Shown: positions 16,339-23,989 of the stretch, one piece after another
Layout of the letters: every line of letters begins with the position of its first letter
Position numbering within the stretch: the first letter of the stretch is position 1
Source: Patescibacteria group bacterium UBA661
GTDB taxonomy: Bacteria > Patescibacteriota > Minisyncoccia > Phycocordibacterales > UBA918
Direction: 5' to 3'
NCBI GenBank assembly: GCA_002299465.1
Contig: DBNX01000026.1
Coordinates: 1-40,525, forward strand
Length of the DNA: 40,525 nt
Position numbers and translations under genes: made by a program
The notes under the pieces: generated by a model
What the model was told of the DNA's origin: nothing
Database searches by the model: none
Seen by the model: the letters and a program-made list of their open reading frames with translations, nothing else

Positions 16339-17970
16339 CTAGGTAGAAGTCGCTTTTACCCCACTCTCGACTGATATAGTTGGGTCTGTAATTGGTTCAA
16401 TTATAAGGTCATAATCATTCATCTCTAGACCACTTGGTTTAGTCTCATTATTTGACAAGGGTTTTGTAAGATCGAGTGTGAGCGGGTCATTCTCATCATC
16501 TGGTGGTGGCGGTTCGCTCAGCTTAACGTCACCACTAACCACATCATCACCCTTGATGGTTGGTTTATTTTGAATCAACGCTCTGGTCTCGCTGGTGGGT
16601 TCACTCTCCGGAATCTGCTCCGGAAGCTGACGTGGTAAAGTGTCGAGTTGAATGAATCTTTCCGCCAGCAAATCATAACCAAGAGTCACCACATCACCGT
16701 TGGGGTGTAGTTGATCATAGATGATAACCATTCGTGGATTGGCTACTGATAAACCGCTCGGATCATCCACTGTGACGTAAGTTTTTGATCTTATATCGTA
16801 CATTTCAATCGTTCGCTTACCACCCGTGTCTAAACGATTCCAAACCAAGAGCGAACCGTGGATATGGGGAGCAATATCATGAGCTTGGTTGGCAGAGATT
16901 TGTTGTTCAGATTTTCCATCGTGAAGAATTACTTCCCAATTTGAATCTACCCAACGTTGCCACACGGTGTAACTGCCTTGCCTGGAGGGCTCCATATTGT
17001 TGGTCGCATCACTGGTAAGCTGTTCTTCCTCACCCGTCGTTAAGTCGAAGGAAATAATTTGGTAGCGATCGTTAATCATTCGGTGCCAAACAATGGAATT
17101 AGAAACTTTATCAAAAACCGGCGCCGCGTCATCAGCTAAATTGGTGGTTATTTGTCTTTGCACACCTTCCCGCACTAAGAATATTTCTAAATCACCATCC
17201 TCGTCAGGAGCCGCGAATAAAGCGTCTTCTAAACCAGTAGACACAGTTTTATGGCAATAAAATGAACCACTCGCTAATCTTATACACTGCTCTTCTGTAA
17301 ACATAAAGCCAGTATCCGATTGATTTGTACTAATCGCCTCACTTCTAATCGGACCTATTAAATCCTCGCTAGGCACGACACTATCCTCAACCGTAGTTGT
17401 GGCACTGTTGTCTTCAGGTAATCCAGTATCTCCGCTGTTGTCAGTTGAAGTTGCCTGTCCTTCCGTGGTGGTTGCAACTCCTTCTTCTGCTGTCAGACCA
17501 GTACCAACATTATTGTCGATGTTTTCTTCTTCTGTTGTGTCTGAATTTGAGTAGGCAGGAATTGATGTCGTGCTCACTTCGTTAGAAGCATCTTCTAACG
17601 AAGTTGTCGTTTGCACGATCTCTTCAGTAGTTTGTTCTAAGTTGATTTGCGAATCAGCGACATTATTTTCTTCTGTCTGGTTTGGATGATTGCCAACTTC
17701 TGTTGCTGGTGAATTTTCGATTGGTTCAATAATTTCAGCTTGCGCTTGGACAGTCGGCGGTGTGAACTCCTGTGCAAATACAACCGAAACTCCCTGGAAA
17801 GCAAAGGAGGTTATAAGTAAAAAGGAAATAGCCAAACCGGAAAAAGTCCGATAGACAAAACGATAAACAGCCCCACGCCGACTAATCGGCGCTGACGAAG
17901 AAACCACACTGCAACGCGGACTGGGTCTGGCTCGAGGTTGAATTTTTTTGTTGGGTTTAACTTGACTCAT
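16339..17970 (-). CDS. secreted TolB-like propeller protein with acidic linkers
   Basis: 543 aa. A basic, Ser/Arg/Pro-rich N-terminus (1-38) precedes a membrane segment (about 42-66, ending VVFA-Q), so it is exported or anchored. Residues 68-225 are a low-complexity Thr/Ser/Glu/Asp/Asn linker. Residues 250-445 contain four to five repeats of about 45 residues with the TolB/WD40-like pattern (DGDLEIFLVREGVQRQIT; NSIVWHRMINDRYQIISF; YTVWQRWVDSNWEVIL; LLVWNRLDTGGKRTIEMY), an incomplete or small propeller. A short acidic, Pro-rich tail ends the protein. Cys229 and Cys239 could form one disulfide. It lies 30 bp upstream of the 2049-aa protein gene and probably belongs with it. Specific function unknown; protein-protein contact at the surface is the inference. 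Confidence 0.8.
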   Translation of the reverse strand: MSQVKPNKKIQPRARPSPRCSVVSSSAPISRRGAVYRFVYRTFSGLAISFLLITSFAFQGVSVVFAQEFTPPTVQAQAEIIEPIENSPATEVGNHPNQTEENNVADSQINLEQTTEEIVQTTTSLEDASNEVSTTSIPAYSNSDTTEEENIDNNVGTGLTAEEGVATTTEGQATSTDNSGDTGLPEDNSATTTVEDSVVPSEDLIGPIRSEAISTNQSDTGFMFTEEQCIRLASGSFYCHKTVSTGLEDALFAAPDEDGDLEIFLVREGVQRQITTNLADDAAPVFDKVSNSIVWHRMINDRYQIISFDLTTGEEEQLTSDATNNMEPSRQGSYTVWQRWVDSNWEVILHDGKSEQQISANQAHDIAPHIHGSLLVWNRLDTGGKRTIEMYDIRSKTYVTVDDPSGLSVANPRMVIIYDQLHPNGDVVTLGYDLLAERFIQLDTLPRQLPEQIPESEPTSETRALIQNKPTIKGDDVVSGDVKLSEPPPPDDENDPLTLDLTKPLSNNETKPSGLEMNDYDLIIEPITDPTISVESGVKATST

Positions 17971-18084
17971 CTAATACAGCCTTTTGTAGCGAAGAGTAAG
18001 CCTAAATCCCACCACAAGAACATGATAACAAATACTTGGCAACAGCCGCGAGTTAGTTATCAACACGATTTTTTGTTGAGCGAG

Positions 18085-18852
18085 CTAATTTGTGGAGCCG
18101 AAAAACGAGCGGGCGAGGATAATCGAAAAATCAATAAAATTCATTCTACCATCAGAGTTAAAGTCGTATTGCTTTTGCCCATCGTACCAAGCTGACATAA
18201 AAATACTGACATCGCGCAAAGACACCTCACCATCACCGTCAATATCAGCGTTGATACCAACACTGACTTCCGCTACGATTCTTGCTGGATCTTCACCTTG
18301 ATTGTAAATAATAATGGACTGCCTTTCGTTCATCTTGTTTTTACTGAGAGCAATCGGTGTGCCGGAGCCATCCCCCGCCAGCAAGGTTCCGCCTTTTATA
18401 GTAAATTCTGTCTGCCCCGCTTTTAAGGTACGTGCCTTAATGGTGGCTATAAAATGTTCGCCCACAAAACCCCGCCGATAGGTACCGCCACCCATAACGA
18501 TGGTATCGCCTTGTACCTTTGGTTCAGTTGTCCAGAGTGTAATTACCGACTGACCCTGATCAACAGACGTGATAGCAATTGCTTCTGGGTCAAAGCGAAT
18601 CGAAATATCTAAAGCGTTAACCGGCACCGTCGCCACCGCATAAATATCGATTGAAAAATTTTCTCCCGCGGCTAACTGTTGTGCACTCGGCACCAATTTA
18701 ATGTATGAACCAGAAACTCCAGTAATAGCACTCGCCCCGAGTGCCGCCAAGCCAACGAACAACATTGGAAACATGTAGCGCAAAGTATTAGTTTTGCTGG
18801 CTATCCGCCGTCTCGGGATTAACTTACTGATTAGTTCATATAACTTGCTCAT
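18085..18852 (-). CDS. secreted cohesin-dockerin protein
   Basis: 255 aa. N-terminal hydrophobic segment (about 26-46) for export, a cohesin domain at about 47-168 and a dockerin at about 199-253. Cohesin evidence: ALDISIRFDPEAI, a VDQGQSVITLWTTEP strand, a GGG turn, and the terminal LLAGDGSGTPI, matching the LANDGxGT signature of the two larger cohesin proteins next door. Dockerin evidence: two calcium loops, D203-x-D205-x-D207-G-x5-D214 and D230-x-N232-x-D234-G-x5-D241, separated by a helix. Carrying both partners in one chain means it could bridge a membrane cohesin and another dockerin protein or self-assemble. It overlaps the coiled-coil gene upstream by 17 bp and is last in the cohesin operon. 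Confidence 0.88.
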   Translation of the reverse strand: MSKLYELISKLIPRRRIASKTNTLRYMFPMLFVGLAALGASAITGVSGSYIKLVPSAQQLAAGENFSIDIYAVATVPVNALDISIRFDPEAIAITSVDQGQSVITLWTTEPKVQGDTIVMGGGTYRRGFVGEHFIATIKARTLKAGQTEFTIKGGTLLAGDGSGTPIALSKNKMNERQSIIIYNQGEDPARIVAEVSVGINADIDGDGEVSLRDVSIFMSAWYDGQKQYDFNSDGRMNFIDFSIILARSFFGSTN

Positions 18853-19528
18853 GTTGTGTTAAAAAAGTAGTGCGTACTTGCTTGGCTGAGTCAGCGTATT
18901 TTTGCAACTGGGTTCGGAGTCGTGCTCCTTCAACTCGCAGTGATTCTAATTCTTCTTCATCTGTCTCCCCCGCTCGTAAGACGTCAATGATTTCTCTCTG
19001 CAAATAAACCATCGCAAAAGAGTATTGTGTTACTTCTTGTTCCGCCACAATTAAATTTCTGAGTGTTGTTAAAAACTGATCGTACTTTTCGTAAGGACCA
19101 ACTTGTTTGCGTTGTACCACAAGCGTTTCAAGAGACTTAGTTTTTTGCGACAATTCCATAAGTGTCAACGCTCGCCGAAAGGAAGCTGTCGCCGCACATC
19201 GACCAAAGAGACTATCCACTTCAATTAACTCATTTCTACTTAAACCCGTGTCTAGTTGTACTAATAACACCTCAAATCGGTCACGCTCCTCCGTCGAACA
19301 ATCAATGATGATTTTGTTGGTGGCTTCCGTAGCGCCACCACTGGCTAGCAGATTAACTAAATTAGCAACCTCTGCTTGAGAAATTGTAGCCGCCTGTTCT
19401 AGCGATAGTTGGTATTGATCTAATTTTTTGTTAGTCGTCCATTCGGCAATAGCAAAAACTGCCACCGCCCCAATTACCACCCCAGCCAGGCTAGCGAGTA
19501 GATTTAATCTTTTTAATTTGTCTTTCAT
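18836..19528 (-). CDS. membrane-anchored helical protein of unknown function
   Basis: 230 aa: one N-terminal membrane segment (about 9-29) then an almost entirely helical region with coiled-coil-like heptads, especially 120-155 and 190-225. Two cysteines, Cys77 and Cys110, flank a helical hairpin. No family recognised. Its gene sits between a cohesin membrane protein (24 bp upstream) and the cohesin-dockerin gene (17 bp overlap), so it is an operon member and probably a structural partner. It has the clearest Shine-Dalgarno in the window, which supports the chosen ATG. Confidence 0.8.
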   Translation of the reverse strand: MKDKLKRLNLLASLAGVVIGAVAVFAIAEWTTNKKLDQYQLSLEQAATISQAEVANLVNLLASGGATEATNKIIIDCSTEERDRFEVLLVQLDTGLSRNELIEVDSLFGRCAATASFRRALTLMELSQKTKSLETLVVQRKQVGPYEKYDQFLTTLRNLIVAEQEVTQYSFAMVYLQREIIDVLRAGETDEEELESLRVEGARLRTQLQKYADSAKQVRTTFLTQHEQVI

Positions 19529-19536
19529 AACGATCT

Positions 19537-19542
19537 TCTCCT
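19537..19542 (-). promoter_or_regulatory. Shine-Dalgarno site
   Basis: AGGAGA on the minus strand, eight bases before the ATG at 19528. It is worth noting because most other starts here have none. Confidence 0.8.
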
Positions 19543-19552
19543 GATTTAATCA

Positions 19553-21301
19553 TCACTTAATCAACTTGCCAACATCTTTGATTTCTTTCTGAATTCGTTT
19601 TTCGGACTCTCTTAATTCCAGCGCCAGATTGCTAAAGACACTCTCTTCATACTCGCTCAGTTTTTTTGTTTTTTTCATCTCTGTTAGCTTTTCTACTTCT
19701 GTCTCCAGTGTATTTTGTAGGCCAGTAAATTCTCGACGTAATATCTCTTCGGCTTCTTGCGATTCAAAACTAACCCGTCGCCGCAATCGTCTTGAAGATA
19801 GAATAAGCCACCAAAATAGTATAAACAGAAGCACCGACATACCCACGAGCGGAACAACGACGGAAAGGACACTAACCAGGAAAGACCCGATGCGCAAAAA
19901 TCCTGGCTGTTGAACAGCGATTCGAATTGGTTCGCTCGCTAGCGACTGCGCTCCGTACCCATCAACCGCTTGGGCAGTTACTTCGTAAACACCTTGGGTA
20001 AGGGGCGAGCCGGGTATGAAAACAAACTTACCAGCAGCGTCAGCGACGATGTTGAAAGTGTTTGACTCTGCACCAATCTTTGTTAAAGACACACTAACAC
20101 TCGCCCCTGGTCTAGTCTGCCCCAACAAAACTGGTATCACTCCTTCATTTAACTCACGCGGAAACTCGGTAAACTGTGGCGGCGTAAAGGCATCTAAATT
20201 GAAAGAAAAAGTGCCGATTTGACTATTGCCAGCCGAGTCAAACGCTTCAATCAATACCGTGTGGTGACCAGGAGAAAGTGCTGGTAAAACCAAGAGACCT
20301 TCTTCTAAATCTGCCTTGGTGTATTCAATTACTGGGTCGTTATTTATTCGAACTAAATATCTTAAAATTGGCGAGGCTTCGTCTTTCACCGTCACCAGCA
20401 ACGATTGAACTGGGTTCATCAAGTCGGCGGTTTCTGGTAAAGAAATTGTTACCGATTCTGGTTTTTGGCTATCCACAGAAATCTTGTAGTGCGTCACCCG
20501 ACCCCAACCAGCAGCGTTTTGGAATTGAATGTGAAAATATGATTCGCCTTCAGGTAAATCATTTAGCGTGATGGTGCGGATTAATGATTCTTGGACATTG
20601 GTTGGTATCGCTGTTGGGTTCTGATTAAAAGAAGTTCGTACCGCCGTTACACCACTTGGTAAACTCCAAGAAAGTGTAGCGCTTTTAAGAGTTGACCATT
20701 GACCAGCGGGATGAGTCTCTGAGACAACCGCTGGTGCCGCTGGCGTATTGGCAGGAGCCACATACTGCACAACTTCCGGTGTGGGTTGGGTTGAGACCGC
20801 CTGCACAGTAAATGTACCGCCACTCATACCGGATAAAATATTGGTGCCGCGACCATCATTCGCCAAAACAGCACCGCTATTAAAGGTCAACCGGGAATTA
20901 CCAGCACGTAAAGCACGAAAAGTAACATTAAAAACGGTGCCGTTGGTGCCAGTGTAACCAGTTGGCGAACCGCCACTAAAGGTTATAGTGCCGGCGGCAT
21001 TAGAATGTGTTGGTTCGGTTACCCAAAGATTAAAAACTGACCCAACCCTATCGACCGATACGACACTCAATTCTTGTGGGTTAAATCGCAACTCACCTTC
21101 GGCGGCGTTTATATTCTGCCCCACTGTGTTAACGGTAATTCGAACTGAGAAAACATTGTTGATAGAGTAGACACCCGTCCCTGGTACGGTTTGAAGAGTA
21201 GCTGCTTTAGCCTCGGTGGCCCAAAAAAAGACGAGTAAAAAAAGTATAAAAACAGCTGCCGATACAATACTTTTGGGGACTGAGATTAACCCTAGATTCA
21301 T
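19553..21301 (-). CDS. membrane-anchored cohesin protein with coiled-coil tail
   Basis: 582 aa. Signal peptide 1-33; cohesin domain about 34-170 with AAEGELRFNPQELSVVSV, the aromatic-rich NLWVTEP strand, TFSGGSPTGYTG and VLANDGRGTNIL, all typical of the family. Three FN3/Ig-like beta domains follow (about 195-280, 281-370, 372-466), then one membrane segment (about 474-502), an Arg-rich stop-transfer (SSRRLRRRV) and a cytoplasmic coiled coil (about 512-582). The cohesin is therefore displayed outside on a stalk while the tail can oligomerise or contact cytoplasmic partners. Only 2 bp separate it from the preceding cohesin gene (stop TAA, then ATG), so translation is probably coupled. The expected ligand is a dockerin, of which two are encoded nearby. 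No enzymatic module. Confidence 0.88.
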   Translation of the reverse strand: MNLGLISVPKSIVSAAVFILFLLVFFWATEAKAATLQTVPGTGVYSINNVFSVRITVNTVGQNINAAEGELRFNPQELSVVSVDRVGSVFNLWVTEPTHSNAAGTITFSGGSPTGYTGTNGTVFNVTFRALRAGNSRLTFNSGAVLANDGRGTNILSGMSGGTFTVQAVSTQPTPEVVQYVAPANTPAAPAVVSETHPAGQWSTLKSATLSWSLPSGVTAVRTSFNQNPTAIPTNVQESLIRTITLNDLPEGESYFHIQFQNAAGWGRVTHYKISVDSQKPESVTISLPETADLMNPVQSLLVTVKDEASPILRYLVRINNDPVIEYTKADLEEGLLVLPALSPGHHTVLIEAFDSAGNSQIGTFSFNLDAFTPPQFTEFPRELNEGVIPVLLGQTRPGASVSVSLTKIGAESNTFNIVADAAGKFVFIPGSPLTQGVYEVTAQAVDGYGAQSLASEPIRIAVQQPGFLRIGSFLVSVLSVVVPLVGMSVLLFILFWWLILSSRRLRRRVSFESQEAEEILRREFTGLQNTLETEVEKLTEMKKTKKLSEYEESVFSNLALELRESEKRIQKEIKDVGKLIK

Positions 21302-21303
21302 AA

Positions 21304-22350
21304 TTATTTTATCACAATCTCTTCTTCGTTTTGATTGGATTTTTTGTTTTCCTTACGCCTTTGCCAGCGCCGGTACCAAAAATAACTCACAATAATTAAC
21401 GCCAAGAGAAAGACTCCTAACGCCGCCATTGTGCCGTAAAAGTAATAGGCACCTACCGACACTCCCCGCAATGATTCGTCTGGTATGTAGGTCGCTATGT
21501 ATTCATTACCAGCTTTATCGATAGCCCGTACTCGAATCGTACTGTTTAGTGACTGATCTCTTAATTCAAAAGAACTGGTGGCTATTAACCATGGTGCATC
21601 GGCCCTACCCCACAAGAATTCATTGGTGTAAGCCAGTGGTTCTTCCATCACTTCGTAATGACTAATTCCTGTCTGTTTATCCGTTGTCGAGAAAACAATA
21701 AAATAACGACCAGAAAAAGCTATAGGATCACGTTGTAGAGAAATACTAAACTCTTCGGGTGGAACATCATCTGCTTGCACTAAACTTCGCCAATCATCGA
21801 CTAGCTCTGGTCCAGGTGTGCGCTCCAAAGTAATGATACTTGGTAGGGTGCGCAAAGACGCTTTAGTACCAAGACCGTCGTTTAGGTAAACATTAGTCTC
21901 ATCAGTAAACTCAATTCGAGCTTCAGCGGCGGCGTCACTAGTGTTCATTCCCACCTGCAAACCCGGTGACCGAAATATAATGTCAGCAATTACATTGGTG
22001 TGACCGGGATCACCTTGTACTCGTCCACAATAGCCATTAGGAATACCGCCTGCCATGGTAATTCGTCGTGCTTCCTTATCAATAACTGGTGGTTCTACCC
22101 AAACACTAAAAATAGAGCGTCCAATAGACACATCAACCGGCATAATCCCTTCCGGATAAGTAATAACAATATCTGCGGCATTTATACATTCCGCATTCGC
22201 CTGGTCCGGCATAATTCTAATAGCAGCCGTCAAAGAGTCTCCTCGGTATAACGTAGCTGTGCCCGGATCAATATACAAAGTCGCCGCCTCAACTAAAGTT
22301 GGGGCAACCAACAGCAGCACACCAATAAAGCTGGTAGCGACATATTTCAT
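21304..22350 (-). CDS. membrane-anchored cohesin-like protein
   Basis: 348 aa, first gene of the cohesin operon. Signal peptide 1-22, a divergent cohesin domain about 24-175 (ADIVITYPEGIMPVDVSI, IFSVWVEPP, ITMAGGIPNGYCG, VYLNDGLGTKA), an Ig-like domain about 195-292, a membrane segment about 303-325 and a basic-then-acidic cytoplasmic tail. Cys55 and Cys108 could form a disulfide inside the cohesin, an unusual feature for the family. The start is preceded by TATACT only six bases away with an extended TGT, so the mRNA may be leaderless. With the next gene it gives two different cohesin anchors of different stalk length. Confidence 0.83.
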   Translation of the reverse strand: MKYVATSFIGVLLLVAPTLVEAATLYIDPGTATLYRGDSLTAAIRIMPDQANAECINAADIVITYPEGIMPVDVSIGRSIFSVWVEPPVIDKEARRITMAGGIPNGYCGRVQGDPGHTNVIADIIFRSPGLQVGMNTSDAAAEARIEFTDETNVYLNDGLGTKASLRTLPSIITLERTPGPELVDDWRSLVQADDVPPEEFSISLQRDPIAFSGRYFIVFSTTDKQTGISHYEVMEEPLAYTNEFLWGRADAPWLIATSSFELRDQSLNSTIRVRAIDKAGNEYIATYIPDESLRGVSVGAYYFYGTMAALGVFLLALIIVSYFWYRRWQRRKENKKSNQNEEEIVIK

Positions 22351-22356
22351 CTCATA

Positions 22357-22365
22357 AGTATAACA
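22357..22365 (-). promoter_or_regulatory. extended -10 promoter of the cohesin operon
   Basis: TGTTATACT on the minus strand: TATACT at 22357-22362, TGT at 22363-22365. The ATG starts six bases downstream of the hexamer, so transcription would start at or just before the start codon. No -35 match at 16-18 bases. Confidence 0.6.
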
Positions 22366-22488
22366 AACTCTGTAACTTTCTTACCTAAACTGTGCACACA
22401 GCCCGACTTACTCGAAAATTACGTGTAAAACTTAGATCACCAAACTTTCCAAGGCTAAAAACTTACTACAAAATTAAGAACTCATGTT

Positions 22489-22529
22489 CAAAAACAAAAA
22501 ACCTACTCGTGGTGGGAGATAGGTTTTTT
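22489..22529 (-). terminator. rho-independent terminator
   Basis: Perfect ten-base stem 22496-22505 / 22520-22529 (AAAAAACCTA / TAGGTTTTTT on the minus strand) with a 14-base loop, then a further GTTTTT. It lies 32 bases beyond the stop codon of the 382-aa secreted protein and insulates it from the cohesin operon. Being symmetrical it could also act on + strand transcripts, but no + gene is nearby. Confidence 0.92.
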
Positions 22530-22549
22530 GTGTTACTCCAAGCTTGGAT

Positions 22550-22572
22550 CCAATATTTTACTAGAATATTGG
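22550..22572. repeat. eight-base inverted repeat over a stop codon
   Basis: CCAATATT (22550-22557) and AATATTGG (22565-22572) with a seven-base loop that contains the TAG stop of the 382-aa protein gene. It could be an mRNA 3-prime stabilising hairpin ahead of the terminator. It overlaps palindromic CCAAGCTTGG and TTGGATCCAA just downstream. Confidence 0.6.
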
Positions 22573-23709
22573 CGTTGCTACGTATGTCAGCGTAGCGGTG
22601 TAATCGTTAGCAGCTTCCTGTAGGGAAGAAATTTCTACCGCATAGCCAACTCGGGTTTGACCAATACCTTGGTTGGTTCCGTTAGTTGGACCATTGTGGC
22701 GGAAAATTTCTAGCGGTGTAGTTGAGGCCGAGGCATACATTCGCCCCGTTACACCAACTCCAAAAGGATTACTCAGGGCTGGGGTTAAACTATTATCATT
22801 AGTTGTTACACCCCAATGTCCATAAGTATTCTCTTGACCGAGAGTAGCCGATGGGTTAGCCCACAATACCGGCGTGGCTGTTTGGCTGCCATCCACGAAT
22901 CCGTCAATATCGGCACCATTTGAAGAACGTAACTGCTGATCAGTTCTTACTGTAACCACAAAGCCATTGGCGGCGTTGGTGTGTACTACTAAGTTCTGGG
23001 CAGCAATGGCTGGTGTGTCTGGTACCAGCACTCCAAATGGAATAGCCGTGGGAGTAGAAGTAGCGGTGGTGATGTCATCGTTGACGTTACTCCCCGCATT
23101 TTCAGCAGTAACAGTAAAGTTGAAAATGGTATCAACGCTAGCGGTTACTGTGACTGCGTTTACAATTGCTACTCGCGTCGCTCCGGTGTCACTGTTGTCC
23201 ATATTGAGGTTAATCTCGTAAGATCCCACAGTTGGATTAGTGATTTGTCTCACACCCGAACCGCCAAAGCTGGCATTTGTTCCGATGCGAATTGTTACTG
23301 TAGCGTTGGTTGGTATAACGCTTGTACCACTAATGAGAGTGAGTACTGTACCAGCAGCGGAGACTCCCCAGGTAGGTCCAACTGCTGTAGCTCCTAAAGC
23401 TTGCTCTGTGCCGTTGACATTTAAGTCAACATCAACCGGCAAGAGAGCCCCGATGCCAGCAAAACTAGTTGTACCAAAATCAATTGATACAAAGTTTCCG
23501 GCTGCTAGTCCACTCGGCGTTACGAAAGTGATGGTGTGGTTTGCCGCCACTGTCGGTGCGGAGTTAGATAGCGTGTTGCTAAACGATGTGACATTTGCCG
23601 CTTCCGCGATGCGGAATGAGGGTATCCCTGTTGACCACATAAATGTAGCCATAGCGACAACTGCGGCGGTTGCTTGGAGCACTGAGAACGTGTTGTGCGT
23701 TCTGTGCAT
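22561..23709 (-). CDS. secreted protein with WxL-like C-terminal domain; candidate major surface protein
   Basis: 382 aa. Signal peptide to about residue 38 (IAEA-AN). Residues 40-215 are an all-beta, Thr/Val/Asn-rich region with no cysteine. The C-terminal domain (about 222-382) begins with FGVLVPD, then LVVHTNAANGFVVTV, and ends NDYTATLTYVATPIF. It is homologous to the end of the 2049-aa protein (LTVQTNATEGYQVLK ... YETEIVYIAVPSY) and recalls the Firmicutes WxL domain, which also has an FG start, a V-x-D/N-x-x-G-x-GW/F strand and a Y-x-A-T-L-T-W/Y ending. The gene is monocistronic: its own promoter, a 200-base structured leader, and a strong terminator. That arrangement suggests high, separately controlled expression, as for an S-layer or main surface protein. 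Homology to WxL is inference from pattern only. Confidence 0.82.
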   Translation of the reverse strand: MHRTHNTFSVLQATAAVVAMATFMWSTGIPSFRIAEAANVTSFSNTLSNSAPTVAANHTITFVTPSGLAAGNFVSIDFGTTSFAGIGALLPVDVDLNVNGTEQALGATAVGPTWGVSAAGTVLTLISGTSVIPTNATVTIRIGTNASFGGSGVRQITNPTVGSYEINLNMDNSDTGATRVAIVNAVTVTASVDTIFNFTVTAENAGSNVNDDITTATSTPTAIPFGVLVPDTPAIAAQNLVVHTNAANGFVVTVRTDQQLRSSNGADIDGFVDGSQTATPVLWANPSATLGQENTYGHWGVTTNDNSLTPALSNPFGVGVTGRMYASASTTPLEIFRHNGPTNGTNQGIGQTRVGYAVEISSLQEAANDYTATLTYVATPIF

Positions 23710-23826
23710 AATACTCTACGTTGTATTTAGTCTACAGCCCGAAGGGCACGCGCGACTCATGATTCGAATGAAAAACTCATGCGATATGCAGTCTCCACAC
23801 CGCACATCATAAATGCGCTGTAAACA

Positions 23827-23909
23827 TACTTACTTTGTAATACTCGGCTGAAGTATCCCGGCTCGCGACAGCCGGCAGTAAGTCTAAAGGCTTACCTCCA
23901 AAGTAAGTA
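23827..23909 (-). ncRNA. cloverleaf-like structured RNA leader
   Basis: On the minus strand an 11-base perfect closing stem (23899-23909 with 23827-23837) encloses three hairpins: P2 23878-23882/23891-23895 (GTAAG/CTTAC, 8-base loop), P3 23858-23863/23870-23875 (CCGGCT/AGCCGG, 6-base loop) and P4 23840-23844/23852-23856 (ATACT/AGTAT, 7-base loop), joined by 1-3 bases, i.e. a compact four-way junction. It would start one base after the predicted transcription start and lie 118 bases before the ATG of the secreted protein gene. The strand between P1 and P2 contains GGAGG. It is not a tRNA (no T-loop consensus, no 7-bp acceptor), and I match it to no riboswitch class I know. mRNA stabiliser, riboswitch or free RNA all remain possible. 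Confidence 0.65.
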
Positions 23910-23916
23910 CACTATC

Positions 23917-23922
23917 ATTGTA
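23917..23922 (-). promoter_or_regulatory. candidate -10 element
   Basis: TACAAT on the minus strand. Predicted start about 23910, immediately before the 11-base closing stem of the structured leader. No good -35 is seen, so the call rests on position and the hexamer. Confidence 0.5.
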
Positions 23923-23954
23923 CTGCTGTCGTTGGTAAACATTCGCTACTTATG

Positions 23955-23978
23955 CACAAATTTAAAACTAAATTTGTG
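23955..23978. repeat. AT-rich ten-base inverted repeat
   Basis: CACAAATTTA (23955-23964) and TAAATTTGTG (23969-23978), loop of four. It lies 12 bases after the stop of the dockerin protein gene. No T-tract follows on the minus strand, so it is a weak terminator at best; it may be an mRNA end-processing hairpin or an operator for the promoter 30 bases away. Confidence 0.6.
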
Positions 23979-23989
23979 TGAATTTTAAT

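Noticed and set aside
16339..17970. TolB of a Tol-Pal system
   Set aside because: The propeller repeats are similar in style, but it has a long acidic linker, too few blades and no tolQ, tolR, tolA or pal nearby.
22536..22553. Adjacent HindIII and BamHI sites (AAGCTTGGATCC), suspected cloning scar
   Set aside because: The sites lie between a gene and its own terminator with no vector-like sequence on either side, and the overlapping palindromes are more simply chance or mRNA-end structure.
23827..23909. Reading the cloverleaf as a tRNA
   Set aside because: The closing stem is 11 bp, not 7; the 7-base loop lacks U33 and the T-arm lacks the TTCRA consensus; no CCA or discriminator fits.
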